Assembly: GCF_900107535.1 (NCBI RefSeq)
Contig: NZ_FNRA01000010.1
Location: forward strand, 1 to 64,000
Length of the DNA stretch: 64,000 nt
Direction of reading: 5' to 3'
From: Pedobacter hartonius
GTDB taxonomy: Bacteria > Bacteroidota > Bacteroidia > Sphingobacteriales > Sphingobacteriaceae
Shown: one piece after another, positions 8,740 to 18,168 of the stretch
Position numbering within the stretch: the stretch's first letter is position 1
Layout of the letters: each line of letters begins with the position of its first letter
Made by a program: the position numbers and the translations under genes
Notes under the pieces: generated by a model
What the model was told of the DNA's origin: nothing
The model's input: only the letters and a program-made list of their open reading frames with translations
Databases searched by the model: none

Positions 8740-9801
8740 ATGAAAAAAGTAAAGATTGCGATAGCAGTGATGAATATATTACTTAGCTACTCAACAATTG
8801 TCAGGAGCCAGACCCCGGCAGCATCGGCAAACCAACAGATGGAAGATCCATTGATTGGCAGAGCTTCAAAGATCCCCGTAAACCCTGCTACAAGCATAAT
8901 ATCAATCAGTCCGGTAATCTTGTCTGCCCCCGGACGTGTGGTCAATCTTCAGGTACGGATCACTGCGCCGCGAACAGGCAAAAATCTGCCGATTATTATT
9001 CTGTCACACGGGCATGGCAATTCCAATTACCTCTCTTCCCTGTACGGGTATGGTCCGCTTGCTGACTTTTATGCTGCTCATGGATTTATAGTGATTCAGC
9101 CGACGCATTTGGATTCTAAAACTTTGAAGCTAAATCCTATGAGGCCAGATGGCCCCCTGTTCTGGCGGTCACGGGCCAGGGACATTAAAAATCTTCTTGA
9201 CCAGCTTGGTGCTATTGAAAGTTTGGTTCCGGAAATTAAAGGCCGCCTGGACAAAAGCCGTATAGCAATTGTTGGGCATTCCCTGGGTGGCCTCACTGCC
9301 GGGATGCTTTTAGGCGAGCAAAACACTGATGAAAAGGGGATAAAAGTGGATTTGTCAGACAAGCGCATTAAGGCCGGGGTAATCCTGAGCGGGCCTGGTA
9401 ATGGCGGTGCTGATTTGAACCCGCTGGCAGCTAAAGCAGGCCCCTCATTTTACAACCCGAACTTTGCCGGAATGAAAACGCCGGCTTTAATTATTGCAGG
9501 CGACAAGGATACATCAGCCCAGGAAACCGTTCGTGGCCCACAATGGCATGCAGATCCATATAAGCTAAGTCCGGCGCCGAAATGCTTACTGACTTTTATC
9601 GGTGCGCAACACAATTTAGGCGGAATTTCCGGATATGATGCAGCAGAGGCAAAAGACGAAAATCCTGAACGTGTAGCCTTAATTCAGCGGCTTACCTGGA
9701 CTTATTTGAGAAGCCAATTGTATGCAGATGACCCGGCTTGGTCAAAAGCAATTGCGGCTTTGCAGGAAATGCCTGATTTGGTCAAATCAGCATGTAAGTA
9801 A
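8740..9801 (+). CDS. Secreted alpha/beta hydrolase (PAF-acetylhydrolase/chlorophyllase-like)
   Basis: The frame is open from 8668, but the ATG at 8740 begins a typical signal peptide (MKKVKIAIAVMNILLSYSTI), giving about 353 residues. The mature protein has the oxyanion segment LPIIILSHGHG, the Ser nucleophile elbow GHSLGG, the acid segment LIIAGDKDTS and a late His (GAQHNLGG). This pattern fits PAF-acetylhydrolase-like or dienelactone-hydrolase-like enzymes. Location is probably periplasmic. It precedes the SDR gene by 116 bp. Substrate unknown. Confidence 0.85.
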   Translation: MKKVKIAIAVMNILLSYSTIVRSQTPAASANQQMEDPLIGRASKIPVNPATSIISISPVILSAPGRVVNLQVRITAPRTGKNLPIIILSHGHGNSNYLSSLYGYGPLADFYAAHGFIVIQPTHLDSKTLKLNPMRPDGPLFWRSRARDIKNLLDQLGAIESLVPEIKGRLDKSRIAIVGHSLGGLTAGMLLGEQNTDEKGIKVDLSDKRIKAGVILSGPGNGGADLNPLAAKAGPSFYNPNFAGMKTPALIIAGDKDTSAQETVRGPQWHADPYKLSPAPKCLLTFIGAQHNLGGISGYDAAEAKDENPERVALIQRLTWTYLRSQLYADDPAWSKAIAALQEMPDLVKSACK

Positions 9802-9917
9802 GCGATATGTTAACTATGTGTTCAGTCATTCTGTTGGACGTAATAACGCACAGCTAGCAATTGTTCAGATTTTACAGGAAAAGGCCAGAAGATATCCAAA
9901 TATTAATCAAATTTTAA

Positions 9918-10862
9918 ATGAAATCAATAATCATCACAGGCGCTAACAGCGGAATAGGTTTTGAATGCGCGTTGCAACTGGCAAATACTGCGAAAGATGC
10001 ACAAATTATCCTGGCTTGCAGGAATGAACAGACCGGCGAAGAAGCAGTTAAAAAAATAAAACATAAAACCGGTCATCGCAATTTGGTTTGCCGGCCCCTG
10101 AATTTAGCTTCGCTGAAATCTATAAAACAATTTACCATTGACTTTGCAAAGTCGCCCGATCCTGTGATCTCAGCATTGATAAACCATGCCGGAGGCTTGT
10201 TTATGGGTAAAACATCATACACAACGGACGGCTTTGAAATGACCTTCGGCACAAACCACCTCGGCGGGTTTTATTTGACTTTATTATTGTTGCCCTTTAT
10301 AGAAGTGGGCGGTAGTATTACATTTACTTCCAGCGGAGTGCATGATCCCGCTAATCATACTGGCATTGCGCCGCCGGTATTTACAAGTGGAAAAGAATTG
10401 GCTTTTCCGGAAACAACTAATGGAGCTGGAATGGCCGTGGCACAAAAGCGTTATTCGACGTCAAAACTTTGCAATGTTTTAACGGCCTATATCCTGCACG
10501 AGAAGTTAGCCGGCAAAAAGATTAGGGTTAATGCTTTTGATCCGGGTAAGGTACCGGGTACGGGTTTCCTGAGAACCCTTCCAACTCCCCTGCGTTTAAT
10601 TGCCAGTCAATTGGCTCATTTATTCCTGCTTTTTGGTAAGAAAGATACATTTAGTGCTGCAACATCCGGCAAAAGGCTGGCTACATTGGCGTATTCAAAA
10701 GAATTAGAGAGATTAAACGGCATATATTTCAAGCGAGGTCAGGTAACAAACTCATCGGCTGATTCTTACAATCCTGCTTTCCAGGCTGAACTATGGAAAT
10801 CAAGCATTGAATTAACAGGATTAAAACAAGAAGAGACCAACTTAAACCTGGAGGAACAATAA
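9918..10862 (+). CDS. Short-chain dehydrogenase/reductase
   Basis: A classical SDR of 314 residues, of the protochlorophyllide-reductase/retinol-dehydrogenase-like group. The nucleotide motif TGANSGIGFE is at about residues 7-16, the NNAG position reads NHAGG, and the catalytic Ser (TFTSSG) and YSTSK are present. The single Asn-to-His change in NNAG is unusual but not clearly inactivating. It is followed after 4 bp by the carotenoid-type gene, so the two are probably co-transcribed. Substrate unknown. Confidence 0.9.
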   Translation: MKSIIITGANSGIGFECALQLANTAKDAQIILACRNEQTGEEAVKKIKHKTGHRNLVCRPLNLASLKSIKQFTIDFAKSPDPVISALINHAGGLFMGKTSYTTDGFEMTFGTNHLGGFYLTLLLLPFIEVGGSITFTSSGVHDPANHTGIAPPVFTSGKELAFPETTNGAGMAVAQKRYSTSKLCNVLTAYILHEKLAGKKIRVNAFDPGKVPGTGFLRTLPTPLRLIASQLAHLFLLFGKKDTFSAATSGKRLATLAYSKELERLNGIYFKRGQVTNSSADSYNPAFQAELWKSSIELTGLKQEETNLNLEEQ

Positions 10863-10866
10863 TACA

Positions 10867-11763
10867 ATGATGAAAAAGAAGAACTATATGTCTACAAACC
10901 AAATAACAACGAATTCACTTTCTCAAGCTGCAATCAGTAAGGAAAAAGCTAATATCACTCAATATATAAAATGGGGATTTATCATTTTATTTATCATTTT
11001 AACGGTTGCCGTGAGAATAGATCTGCCAGTTATTCCTATTAAAGCCATTATGTTCGTACCTATGATTGTTTTTGCCTGGATTCATGGATCTCAAAGGTAT
11101 GGCATAAGTACCATGATCATTTGGTTTGTGATTACATGGCTGGTGAGTAATGGTTTTGAAGCATTGAGCATACGTACCGGCTTTCCTTTCGGACATTATC
11201 ATTACGCCAAAATGCCTGGCCCCAGGGTGTTAGATGTTCCTATAATTATTATGGCACTATATTTTGCGTTAAGTTATACATCATGGACCGTGGCTCAAAT
11301 GGTAACAGGAAATTTCGGAAAGAAGATCGTCGGCGTTTATCAAATATTCATACCCATTACAACAGCAGTTATAATGTCCATGTTTGACCTTGTCGGCGAC
11401 CCGCAGGCTTCGACATTGAGCTCGGATTGGGTTTGGGAGCGCGGAGGCGCATATTATGGAGTTCCAATATCCAATTATGCCGGGTGGATTTTTGTTGTAT
11501 ATGTTTTTATGCAAATATTCACTTGGTTTATTTCAAAGAAAAACATAGATGTGAGTAAAGACGCGGTAACAACCAGTCGAAGTTATTGGTTGGAAGCATC
11601 AATAGTATATCTGTCTATGGGCTTAGGTGTGGTATTGGAAGGATTTACACGTACAGCACACGTTGAGGTGTACTCTTCAATGGCAATGATATCAGTCTTT
11701 ACAATGGTCTTTACTGCAATGATTTCAATATCGAATTTAAAATTTATTAACAATAAATTTTAA
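10867..11763 (+). CDS. Carotenoid biosynthesis protein (CruF/COG2324-like)
   Basis: The 298-residue integral membrane protein has about seven to eight hydrophobic segments and the family-typical sequences FGHYHY, DVPIIIMALYFALSYTSW, MFDLVGDP and GAYYGVPISNYAGW. Some members (CruF) hydrate the 1,2 double bond of carotenoid psi ends; others have no tested role. No other carotenoid genes (crtB, crtI, crtY) are in the window. An SDR precedes it after 4 bp, so together they may modify an isoprenoid. Confidence 0.8.
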   Translation: MMKKKNYMSTNQITTNSLSQAAISKEKANITQYIKWGFIILFIILTVAVRIDLPVIPIKAIMFVPMIVFAWIHGSQRYGISTMIIWFVITWLVSNGFEALSIRTGFPFGHYHYAKMPGPRVLDVPIIIMALYFALSYTSWTVAQMVTGNFGKKIVGVYQIFIPITTAVIMSMFDLVGDPQASTLSSDWVWERGGAYYGVPISNYAGWIFVVYVFMQIFTWFISKKNIDVSKDAVTTSRSYWLEASIVYLSMGLGVVLEGFTRTAHVEVYSSMAMISVFTMVFTAMISISNLKFINNKF

Positions 11764-12058
11764 ATTCGATATACAAGCAATAGCGCAGTGTTTGAAATAA
11801 TGAACAATTGTACTTACGCGGGACTAATAAATTGGCAGCTTACAAAGAGTTACCAGAATGCTGGTGCGGGGAATAGTGGAAAGGATATTACCTAGCCTTT
11901 CAAATCTGTTTTCGAATTTACGATAAATGTAGCGTAACACAGAAGCATGCTATCGTTTGCGTGGTGTTCAAAGATAATCTGGTTTACGCCGGGGGGGCAG
12001 TTTAGAACTAATTAAATCGACCCGACCTTTCATCATAACTTACTGAATACCAACAAAA
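11764..12058. other. Non-coding stretch, possible coding remnant on the minus strand
   Basis: No intact gene is seen. On the minus strand a broken frame around 11840-11950 reads SVLRYIYRKFENRFERLGN and continues about 20 residues, between stop codons and without a start. It could be the tail of a decayed gene but matches no family I recognise. A seven-G run lies near 11991-11997. Confidence 0.3.
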
Positions 12059-12088
12059 AAAGGATTGCTTTTTTATGAGCAATCCTTT
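12059..12088 (-). terminator. Intrinsic terminator of tRNA-Leu(GAG)
   Basis: An 11-bp perfect stem (AAAGGATTGCT/AGCAATCCTTT) with an 8-nt loop is followed on the minus strand by six T. It lies 27 bp beyond the tRNA 3' end. Confidence 0.85.
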
Positions 12089-12114
12089 CCAAATCCGAAC
12101 GAAAAATCGTTAAG

Positions 12115-12198
12115 TACCCGAGAGCAGATTCGAACTGCCACGCCGTTGCCAGCACCAGCCCCTCAAGCTGGCGCGTCTACCAATTTCGCCACCCGGGT
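12115..12198 (-). tRNA. tRNA-Leu (anticodon GAG)
   Basis: An 84-nt cloverleaf with acceptor stem ACCCGGG/CTCGGGT, discriminator A and a class II variable arm. Anticodon stem CCAGC/GCTGG flanks the loop TTGAGGG, giving anticodon GAG (reads CUC/CUU). CCA is not encoded. A terminator follows. Confidence 0.95.
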
Positions 12199-12258
12199 AG
12201 GTTCTGTGCTGCAAATATATATTTATTCGGAATAGTTTTAACACCTAATTTGAAAAAA

Positions 12259-13020
12259 CTACAATTCAATTTGCAATCCATCATATGCCAGCCTGATATT
12301 TGGAGGGAGTTCGGCCTCAATATCAGCATGTTTACCAAGATTATGGCTCATATGTGTAAAGTAAGTTGTTTCTGCACCAATATCTTCTGCAAAGGTTATT
12401 GCTTCTGATAAGGTAAAATGAGAGATATGTTCTTCTTTCTGCAGGGCATTTACAACCAGGATCTTCGTTCCCCTAATCTTATCAATTGAGATCTGCGGAA
12501 CCGTTTTCGCATCAGTGATATAAGTAAAATCACCGATCCTGTATCCCAGAATAGGTAATTTATAATGCATGATATCCAGGGGGATAAACTCAGTCTGACC
12601 GATATGAAAATTCTCTCCTGTCACGGTATGCATGTTGATCTGAGGCACTCCGGGATATACTTTATCCGCAAAAATATAGGAAAATTCCTTTTTCAGAGCC
12701 TCCTGTACGCGTACTGTAGCATAGATATCAATGTTCTTCCGCAGGAGATAGTTGAATGGCCTGATATCATCCAGCCCCGCAACGTGGTCTTTATGTTCAT
12801 GGGTATAGACGATCGCATCAAGATCTTTCACCTTCGCCCTGAGCATCTGGTACCTGAAATCGGGGCCGCTGTCTATTACAATAGTTTTATCTGCTGTTTC
12901 CAATAGAACAGAGACACGCAGACGGTTATCCCTGGGATCGTCTGACTGGCAAACCTCGCATCCGCAGGTAATCACAGGAATACCCTGTGAGGTGCCAGTA
13001 CCCAGAAATGTAATTTTCAA
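12259..13020 (-). CDS. MBL-fold metallo-hydrolase, PhnP-like
   Basis: A metallo-beta-lactamase fold related to PhnP (phosphoribosyl cyclic phosphodiesterase) and tRNase Z-like enzymes. Motifs are FLGTGTSQGIPVITCGCEVC at the N-terminus, HEHKDH near residue 75 for the two-metal site, and a late His pair (THMSHNLGKH). The frame can be extended to an ATG at 13056, but homologues begin at LKITFLGTG, so the TTG at 13020 is the likelier start (253 residues). No phosphonate genes are nearby, so the substrate is unknown. It is separated from lolA by a terminator. Confidence 0.87.
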   Translation of the reverse strand: MKITFLGTGTSQGIPVITCGCEVCQSDDPRDNRLRVSVLLETADKTIVIDSGPDFRYQMLRAKVKDLDAIVYTHEHKDHVAGLDDIRPFNYLLRKNIDIYATVRVQEALKKEFSYIFADKVYPGVPQINMHTVTGENFHIGQTEFIPLDIMHYKLPILGYRIGDFTYITDAKTVPQISIDKIRGTKILVVNALQKEEHISHFTLSEAITFAEDIGAETTYFTHMSHNLGKHADIEAELPPNIRLAYDGLQIEL

Positions 13021-13055
13021 AATGCGAAAGTTAAAGTCATATTTCAAAATTAACA

Positions 13056-13092
13056 AAAAAAGGGTTAAGACAATTTGCCTTAACCCTTTTTT
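13056..13092 (-). terminator. Strong terminator after lolA
   Basis: A 14-bp perfect stem (13056-13069 with 13079-13092) flanked by A and T runs, so it can act in both directions. It lies between the lolA stop and the MBL-hydrolase start and separates these minus-strand units. Confidence 0.85.
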
Positions 13093-13107
13093 ATAAATTT
13101 TATTTCA

Positions 13108-13758
13108 TTACCGTAAATCAACCACCTCTACGCCAGGATACTTTTTGCCATCGAAGCCGAAAGTTCCGGCCGGAACCTTTACGTTAGGAACAAAAGTTGT
13201 TACCACGTAGGTGTACTTGTTCCCGTTTTTATCAAAGATCACCACGTTTGCGATCTGATGCGCTGTTTTGTCTATACCCAGCCTGATCTTAAAATAAGAC
13301 TTTTTTGTATCCAGAGGTGAAAGGTCTATCATCTGGTAAGTTTTAGCTCCCGCCTTCTTCTCTCCGGTATACAGATATTTAAAGCCTTTTTCGTAAAGGG
13401 TAAATATTCCCGCAGGGTTCAGTGCGTCACCGCTGTTGTCTACCGCAGAAACCTGCACTTCCTTATCTTTTTTCAGGTAAGTCCACTGGCTCTTTCCATC
13501 ACTGATCATATCCTGATCAGTCATGACCACTTTATATTTATTGGCGGCAGACTGCACAATCAGCGTCCCCTGCTGTGTATCCTTTTCTTTATTCTGCGGA
13601 CTTTCCAGGGTGAAGGCAAACGTAGCTTTTACTGCGTCGTACGATTTATATTTTTTACTTACCTCTGCCAGAATAGCTTTCGCTTTTGCATCGGTCTGCG
13701 TATAACCTGCATAACTTATTCCTGATAATATCAGCAACAACAATAGGATCTTCTTCAT
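13108..13758 (-). CDS. lolA: Outer membrane lipoprotein carrier protein LolA-like
   Basis: The 216-residue protein has a signal peptide (MKKILLLLLILSGISYAGYT). The mature part has the LolA pattern: YKSYDAVKATFAFTLESPQ, a DGKSQWTYLKKDKEVQVS beta region and C-terminal strands. LolA shuttles lipoproteins across the periplasm from the LolCDE transporter. It starts 11 bp after ftsK, the common Bacteroidota pairing, and ends at a strong terminator. Confidence 0.88.
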   Translation of the reverse strand: MKKILLLLLILSGISYAGYTQTDAKAKAILAEVSKKYKSYDAVKATFAFTLESPQNKEKDTQQGTLIVQSAANKYKVVMTDQDMISDGKSQWTYLKKDKEVQVSAVDNSGDALNPAGIFTLYEKGFKYLYTGEKKAGAKTYQMIDLSPLDTKKSYFKIRLGIDKTAHQIANVVIFDKNGNKYTYVVTTFVPNVKVPAGTFGFDGKKYPGVEVVDLR

Positions 13759-13769
13759 TTGGCTGTTCG

Positions 13770-16382
13770 TTATTTCCTGAGGTTAGTCAAGAACTGTTCC
13801 AAAGCGTAATCATCCGGCAGCAGTACCTCTCTGGCCTTGCTTCCTTCAAATGGCCCTACAACACCCGCAGCCTCCAGCTGGTCAATGATCCTGCCGGCCC
13901 GGTTATAGCCCAGCTTCAGCTTCCTTTGGATCAGCGAAGTGGAACCCTGCTGATGCATAACAATCAAACGTGCAGCATCTTCAAACATCGAGTCCCTGTC
14001 ATCCGGATCAAAATCAGCCTTGGCAGATTCTGCCGCTTCATCCAGGTATTCCGGTAACTGGTAAGCCTCGGGATATCCCCTCTGGTTACCGATAAATTCA
14101 GAAATCCGGTCCACTTCAGGAGTGTCCACAAAGGCACACTGTAACCTGATCAGATCGTTTCCTGTAGACAACAGCATATCTCCGCGACCAATTAACTGGT
14201 CTGCCCCACCACTGTCAAGGATGGTCCTGGAGTCAATTTTAGACAATACCCTGAACGCTAACCTTGCCGGGAAGTTGGCTTTGATCGTACCTGTGATGAT
14301 ATTCACAGAAGGACGCTGCGTAGCAAGCACAAGGTGGATCCCAACCGCACGTGCCAGCTGTGCCAGACGCGCAATAGGTGTTTCCACTTCCTTACCTGCG
14401 GTCATCATCAGATCCGCAAACTCATCCACGATCAGCACAATATAAGGCAGGAAACGGTGTGAATTATTCGGGTTCAGCTTCCGTTTGATAAATTTATCAT
14501 TGTATTCCTTCAGGTTCCTCACCTGTGCGTCTTTCAGCAGGTCATAACGCTGATCCATCTCAATACATAAGGAATTCAGCGTATGGATCACCTTTTTTGT
14601 ATCCGTGATGATCGCATCTGCCTCACCCGGAAGTTTGGCCAGGAAATGGCGCTCAATTTTATTGAACAGCGTAAGCTCAACCTTCTTTGGATCTACCAGT
14701 ACAAATTTCAGCTGCGACGGATGTTTCTTATACAGCAGTGAAACCAGGATGGCATTGATACCTACTGATTTACCCTGACCGGTAGCACCCGCAACCAGCA
14801 AATGGGGCATTTTCGCCAGGTCAGCAATATATACTTCATTGGAAATAGTTTTACCCAACGCTATTGGCAGGTCCATTTCCGTTTTCTGGAATTTTTCTGT
14901 AGCCAGGATGCTCCTCATGGAAACCATCTCCGGATGCATATTCGGCACCTCAATTCCAATGGTTCCTTTTCCGGGCATCGGCGCAATAATACGGATACCC
15001 AGTGCCGCGAGGCTCAGCGCGATATCATCTTCCAGGTTTTTAATTTTAGAGATCCTGATTCCCGGTGCGGGAATGATCTCATAAAGGGTAACCGTCGGGC
15101 CGATCGTCGCTTTGATCTTATCGATCTCTATATTGTAATGGTTGAGGGTCTCAACGATCTTGTTTTTATTCGCCTCCAGCTCGTCTGCATTTACAGAGAT
15201 CTTGTTTGATCCATAATTCTCCAGGAGGTCCAGATTGGGATATTTATAACTTGCCAGATCAAGCGTAGGGTCATAATTGCCAAATTGCTCTACCAGCTCT
15301 TCAGATTTCTTTTCCTCTTCACTTTTTTCTACCGTCAGCTGCGGCTCGGGCTTAACCTCCTCATAGACGATCTCCGACAGGGGCTCCACGACCGGAGAGA
15401 GAATGATCGGCGCATTCATCACATTCAGCAGCGGTGATTTCGGAAGGATGACCTCCTCCTCCATCGGCGGCTCTTCAAAACGGCTTGGGGTCAGTATGAT
15501 ATTCTGTTCTTTTTTTCGTTGTCCCGCCAGGCGGTCATTCAGCGTAAATTCTACCTGTCCCGGGTTTTTCTCAGGTACAGCAATTTCCCGCTCTGCATTT
15601 ACGGGTGCGGCGGCCGCCGCAGGGAAATGATTACCGGTTTCAGGGACGATGATCTCTTCATCTTCTTCCTCAACAGCTGCCCGCGGCCTGCGTTCAGGAA
15701 GTTTAAAGTCAATATTGTAGGCGATGATTAGGATGGTAAGTCCAAGGAACGCGATCAGGCCGCCCACACCGGTGATACCGATCTGCGCAACCAGCAGCTT
15801 ATTGGTCCAGTATCCTACCTCACCCTCGAGGTAGTGGGGCGCATCCAGAAAAAAAGAATGGAAGAACCCAAAGGTCATTGATAAAAAAAGAAGGGAAAAC
15901 AGGCTGTAACCCAGCGTTTTTTCCAGGGCGAATATTTTAACCTTAAATAACAGGCGGTAGCCGATGACAAAGAATACGAATACAAAGATAAAAGAGGATA
16001 CACCAAACCATTCATAGATAAACTGGTGTGACAGCAGCGCGCCGAATTTGCCAAGCCAGTTCTGCACTACAACAGGAATATTGTTCTGCTGCAGTTCTTC
16101 CATCGTTTTGAACAGATTATTCCAGCCGCCGTTGGCATCGATCACATAACTGTAATCTTCCTGCCAGGTAAAGAGGTAAGAAGTAAAAGCAACAAGGAAA
16201 TAGATGGCCAGGATCAGAAAAAACAGCCCTGCGATCTTCAATACCCGCTCATTCTGAAAGTTCAGTGAAGGCATTCGTTCAAATAGCTCTCTGGGTGGTT
16301 TGGCCGACGCCCTTGAACCTGGCTTCTCCCCGTATTCGTTTTTGAATGAATTAGATTTAAATTGGTTTCCCCTTACCGACAT
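13770..16382 (-). CDS. ftsK: DNA translocase FtsK/SpoIIIE
   Basis: The 870-residue protein pumps chromosomal DNA at the division septum. N-terminal hydrophobic segments (about 48-235) are followed by an acidic, proline-rich linker (about 240-370). The motor has Walker A GATGQGKS near residue 530 and Walker B PYIVLIVDEFADLMM. The C-terminal winged-helix gamma domain (about 800-860; GSTSLIQRKLKLGYNRAGRI) should read KOPS-like sites. The linker is short compared with enterobacterial FtsK, as usual in Bacteroidota. First gene of an ftsK-lolA operon. Confidence 0.96.
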   Translation of the reverse strand: MSVRGNQFKSNSFKNEYGEKPGSRASAKPPRELFERMPSLNFQNERVLKIAGLFFLILAIYFLVAFTSYLFTWQEDYSYVIDANGGWNNLFKTMEELQQNNIPVVVQNWLGKFGALLSHQFIYEWFGVSSFIFVFVFFVIGYRLLFKVKIFALEKTLGYSLFSLLFLSMTFGFFHSFFLDAPHYLEGEVGYWTNKLLVAQIGITGVGGLIAFLGLTILIIAYNIDFKLPERRPRAAVEEEDEEIIVPETGNHFPAAAAAPVNAEREIAVPEKNPGQVEFTLNDRLAGQRKKEQNIILTPSRFEEPPMEEEVILPKSPLLNVMNAPIILSPVVEPLSEIVYEEVKPEPQLTVEKSEEEKKSEELVEQFGNYDPTLDLASYKYPNLDLLENYGSNKISVNADELEANKNKIVETLNHYNIEIDKIKATIGPTVTLYEIIPAPGIRISKIKNLEDDIALSLAALGIRIIAPMPGKGTIGIEVPNMHPEMVSMRSILATEKFQKTEMDLPIALGKTISNEVYIADLAKMPHLLVAGATGQGKSVGINAILVSLLYKKHPSQLKFVLVDPKKVELTLFNKIERHFLAKLPGEADAIITDTKKVIHTLNSLCIEMDQRYDLLKDAQVRNLKEYNDKFIKRKLNPNNSHRFLPYIVLIVDEFADLMMTAGKEVETPIARLAQLARAVGIHLVLATQRPSVNIITGTIKANFPARLAFRVLSKIDSRTILDSGGADQLIGRGDMLLSTGNDLIRLQCAFVDTPEVDRISEFIGNQRGYPEAYQLPEYLDEAAESAKADFDPDDRDSMFEDAARLIVMHQQGSTSLIQRKLKLGYNRAGRIIDQLEAAGVVGPFEGSKAREVLLPDDYALEQFLTNLRK

Positions 16383-16491
16383 TTTTTTTAACTCTATTAA
16401 TAAACAACAAATATAAAATATATAGTTGTATGTGTCATCTTATTCTGAAGCGCAGAAGAATAATAAAATATTGAAGCCACCAGCCTCAGCA

Positions 16492-16713
16492 TTACATATC
16501 CCAGATCCGCTGCCTGATCCTTTTAACATAATGGCGCACATCCAGTATCAGCGCTGCCATGATATAAAACACAATAGGAAACCCTACTGCAAGAAATGAG
16601 GAGTAGATAAAGAAAAGCCTGATTTTGCTGATAGACATATTGAACCGCTCTGCGATATAAGTACATACCCCAAAACTTTGTTTCTCAAAATAGGTGACGA
16701 TGTTCTGAAACAT
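16492..16713 (-). CDS. Small PspC-domain membrane protein
   Basis: Starting from the ATG at 16713 (the frame opens at 16737), this is a 73-residue protein with the PspC pattern: FGVCTYIAERFNMSISKIRLFFI, then a membrane helix (about 30-56) and a basic tail (RHYVKRIRQRIW). PspC in proteobacteria belongs to the phage-shock response; the Bacteroidota short form is untested. It lies downstream of the DUF2851 gene in the same orientation, with about 105 bp between. Confidence 0.8.
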   Translation of the reverse strand: MFQNIVTYFEKQSFGVCTYIAERFNMSISKIRLFFIYSSFLAVGFPIVFYIMAALILDVRHYVKRIRQRIWDM

Positions 16714-16842
16714 GATAGTAGATTTATGTCCGTTCATACAGCCCCGGCCTTATGCAGGTTTCAGGGTACGCAATTGAATTCAATTATTGATCAATTTAGA
16801 TATTATTTATTTTAAAACAAAAACCATACCCTAAATTCTCAC

Positions 16843-18123
16843 TTATTTGGTGATAATTTCTATCCCTATCTCACAATTTAAACATTTCCTGGAAGAACAG
16901 CAGTATTTATGCAGCTGAAGTACGGCCTGGGAATCATAGGCAGTTGACAATTTCAGTCCCGCTTTCCGGTAATGTGCAGTGACGGCGTTCCGCTCGGCAG
17001 GTATCTTTTTCAGGAACCCGGTCGCGCGTTGTTTCAGTTCCGGCAGGTTAAAATATGTGCCATAACAATATAAAATGAAGCATACCGTATTGATGATCAG
17101 GTTCTCGGCAGATTTTCTGCCCAGCCTTACGGGCATCTCCCTGCGGCCACGGTCAAAGTTAACATGGTCTTTCCAGTACGGATGTACCTCGCCGGGAGAG
17201 AACAGGCGCCGCAGTTCTTTGAGATCATTCAATCCGATGATCTCTGCAAACAGGTGGCTGCTGCCGGTCAGCATGCCGGCCAGCTGTGCGATCCTTAACA
17301 CCGGAAAATTCTGCGGGTGCATCCTCAGAAACTTCCAGAGTGACTTATCCTCCGGTTGTAACTGATATTTCTTTTTGAGGAACAGATACTCAGATTGTAG
17401 CTGCCGGGGATAGCTGTCTTTAAAATCGCCCTCCAGAAAGCCTGCCTGTCCAAAAAGCAGGGCTTCAATCTGCAGCGGCTGATCCCTGTGTTTGGCCAGC
17501 AGCGTGGCGGGTAAACCGGCAGCGAGCAGCTGAAAGGGGAGGTTATTTACCCGGAAACCGAAATTCCGGATGAGCAGCATGTGGAAAGTTTCATTCCAGT
17601 TGTGATGATTCTGTTCCAGGTGAAACTCCAGTTCGGCCGTTTTCTCCAGGAAACGTTCTGTGACCATTCTGTTCAGCATTCTTTGCACGGTGATGTGATC
17701 TACCTGCCCTATCTGCTGTGCACAGGGGAAAAAGTTCCGCCCTTCCAGCAGCGCGCGGTATTTGCCGAACATGGCTTCGGGAATAAGGTCCTTCAGCAAG
17801 AATACGGGAACCAGGCTGCCGTCTGTCCGGCAGATTACGGCGTCATCTTCACAAACTACATGCAGGATCACCGAATCATACGAGCGGTTTTCCTGGTGAT
17901 GGTGCAGGAGCCAGTCGGACGCCCTGACATGGATCTCCACATCCCCTACCCATAACTGCCCGCCGATCCTGAGTTTAGCCGTATTGAAATCCGGACCCGC
18001 ATTTGTATTCCGCGATCCCGGATGGATGATCTGTAAGGTTTCTCCGTTGGTGCAGTACAGATCAAGCCTGGTCAGCAACCTGTACTGCCAGATATAGTGT
18101 AAAAAATCTTCATTAAGTCGCAT
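16843..18123 (-). CDS. DUF2851 family protein
   Basis: About 426 residues from the ATG at 18123. The N-terminal MRLNEDFLHYIWQYRL, then PGSRNTNAGPDFNTAKLRIGG and WVGDVEIHVRASDWLLHHHQ, are diagnostic of DUF2851, a Bacteroidota family of unknown function. The DFN...GDVEIH spacing resembles a nuclease-type fold, but this is only a resemblance. Four Cys close to the C-terminus (YCCSSRKCLNCEIG) may bind a metal. Downstream of pyrF by 45 bp and possibly co-transcribed. Confidence 0.87.
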   Translation of the reverse strand: MRLNEDFLHYIWQYRLLTRLDLYCTNGETLQIIHPGSRNTNAGPDFNTAKLRIGGQLWVGDVEIHVRASDWLLHHHQENRSYDSVILHVVCEDDAVICRTDGSLVPVFLLKDLIPEAMFGKYRALLEGRNFFPCAQQIGQVDHITVQRMLNRMVTERFLEKTAELEFHLEQNHHNWNETFHMLLIRNFGFRVNNLPFQLLAAGLPATLLAKHRDQPLQIEALLFGQAGFLEGDFKDSYPRQLQSEYLFLKKKYQLQPEDKSLWKFLRMHPQNFPVLRIAQLAGMLTGSSHLFAEIIGLNDLKELRRLFSPGEVHPYWKDHVNFDRGRREMPVRLGRKSAENLIINTVCFILYCYGTYFNLPELKQRATGFLKKIPAERNAVTAHYRKAGLKLSTAYDSQAVLQLHKYCCSSRKCLNCEIGIEIITK

Positions 18124-18168
18124 CTGCAAACTTAATTCAAAGAATTTATTTCCTGTAAATTAAATACT

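Noticed and set aside
9722..9946. A 74-codon plus-strand frame bridging the hydrolase and SDR genes
   Set aside because: Most of it overlaps the hydrolase gene out of frame and the start of the SDR gene; no family pattern or ribosome binding site.
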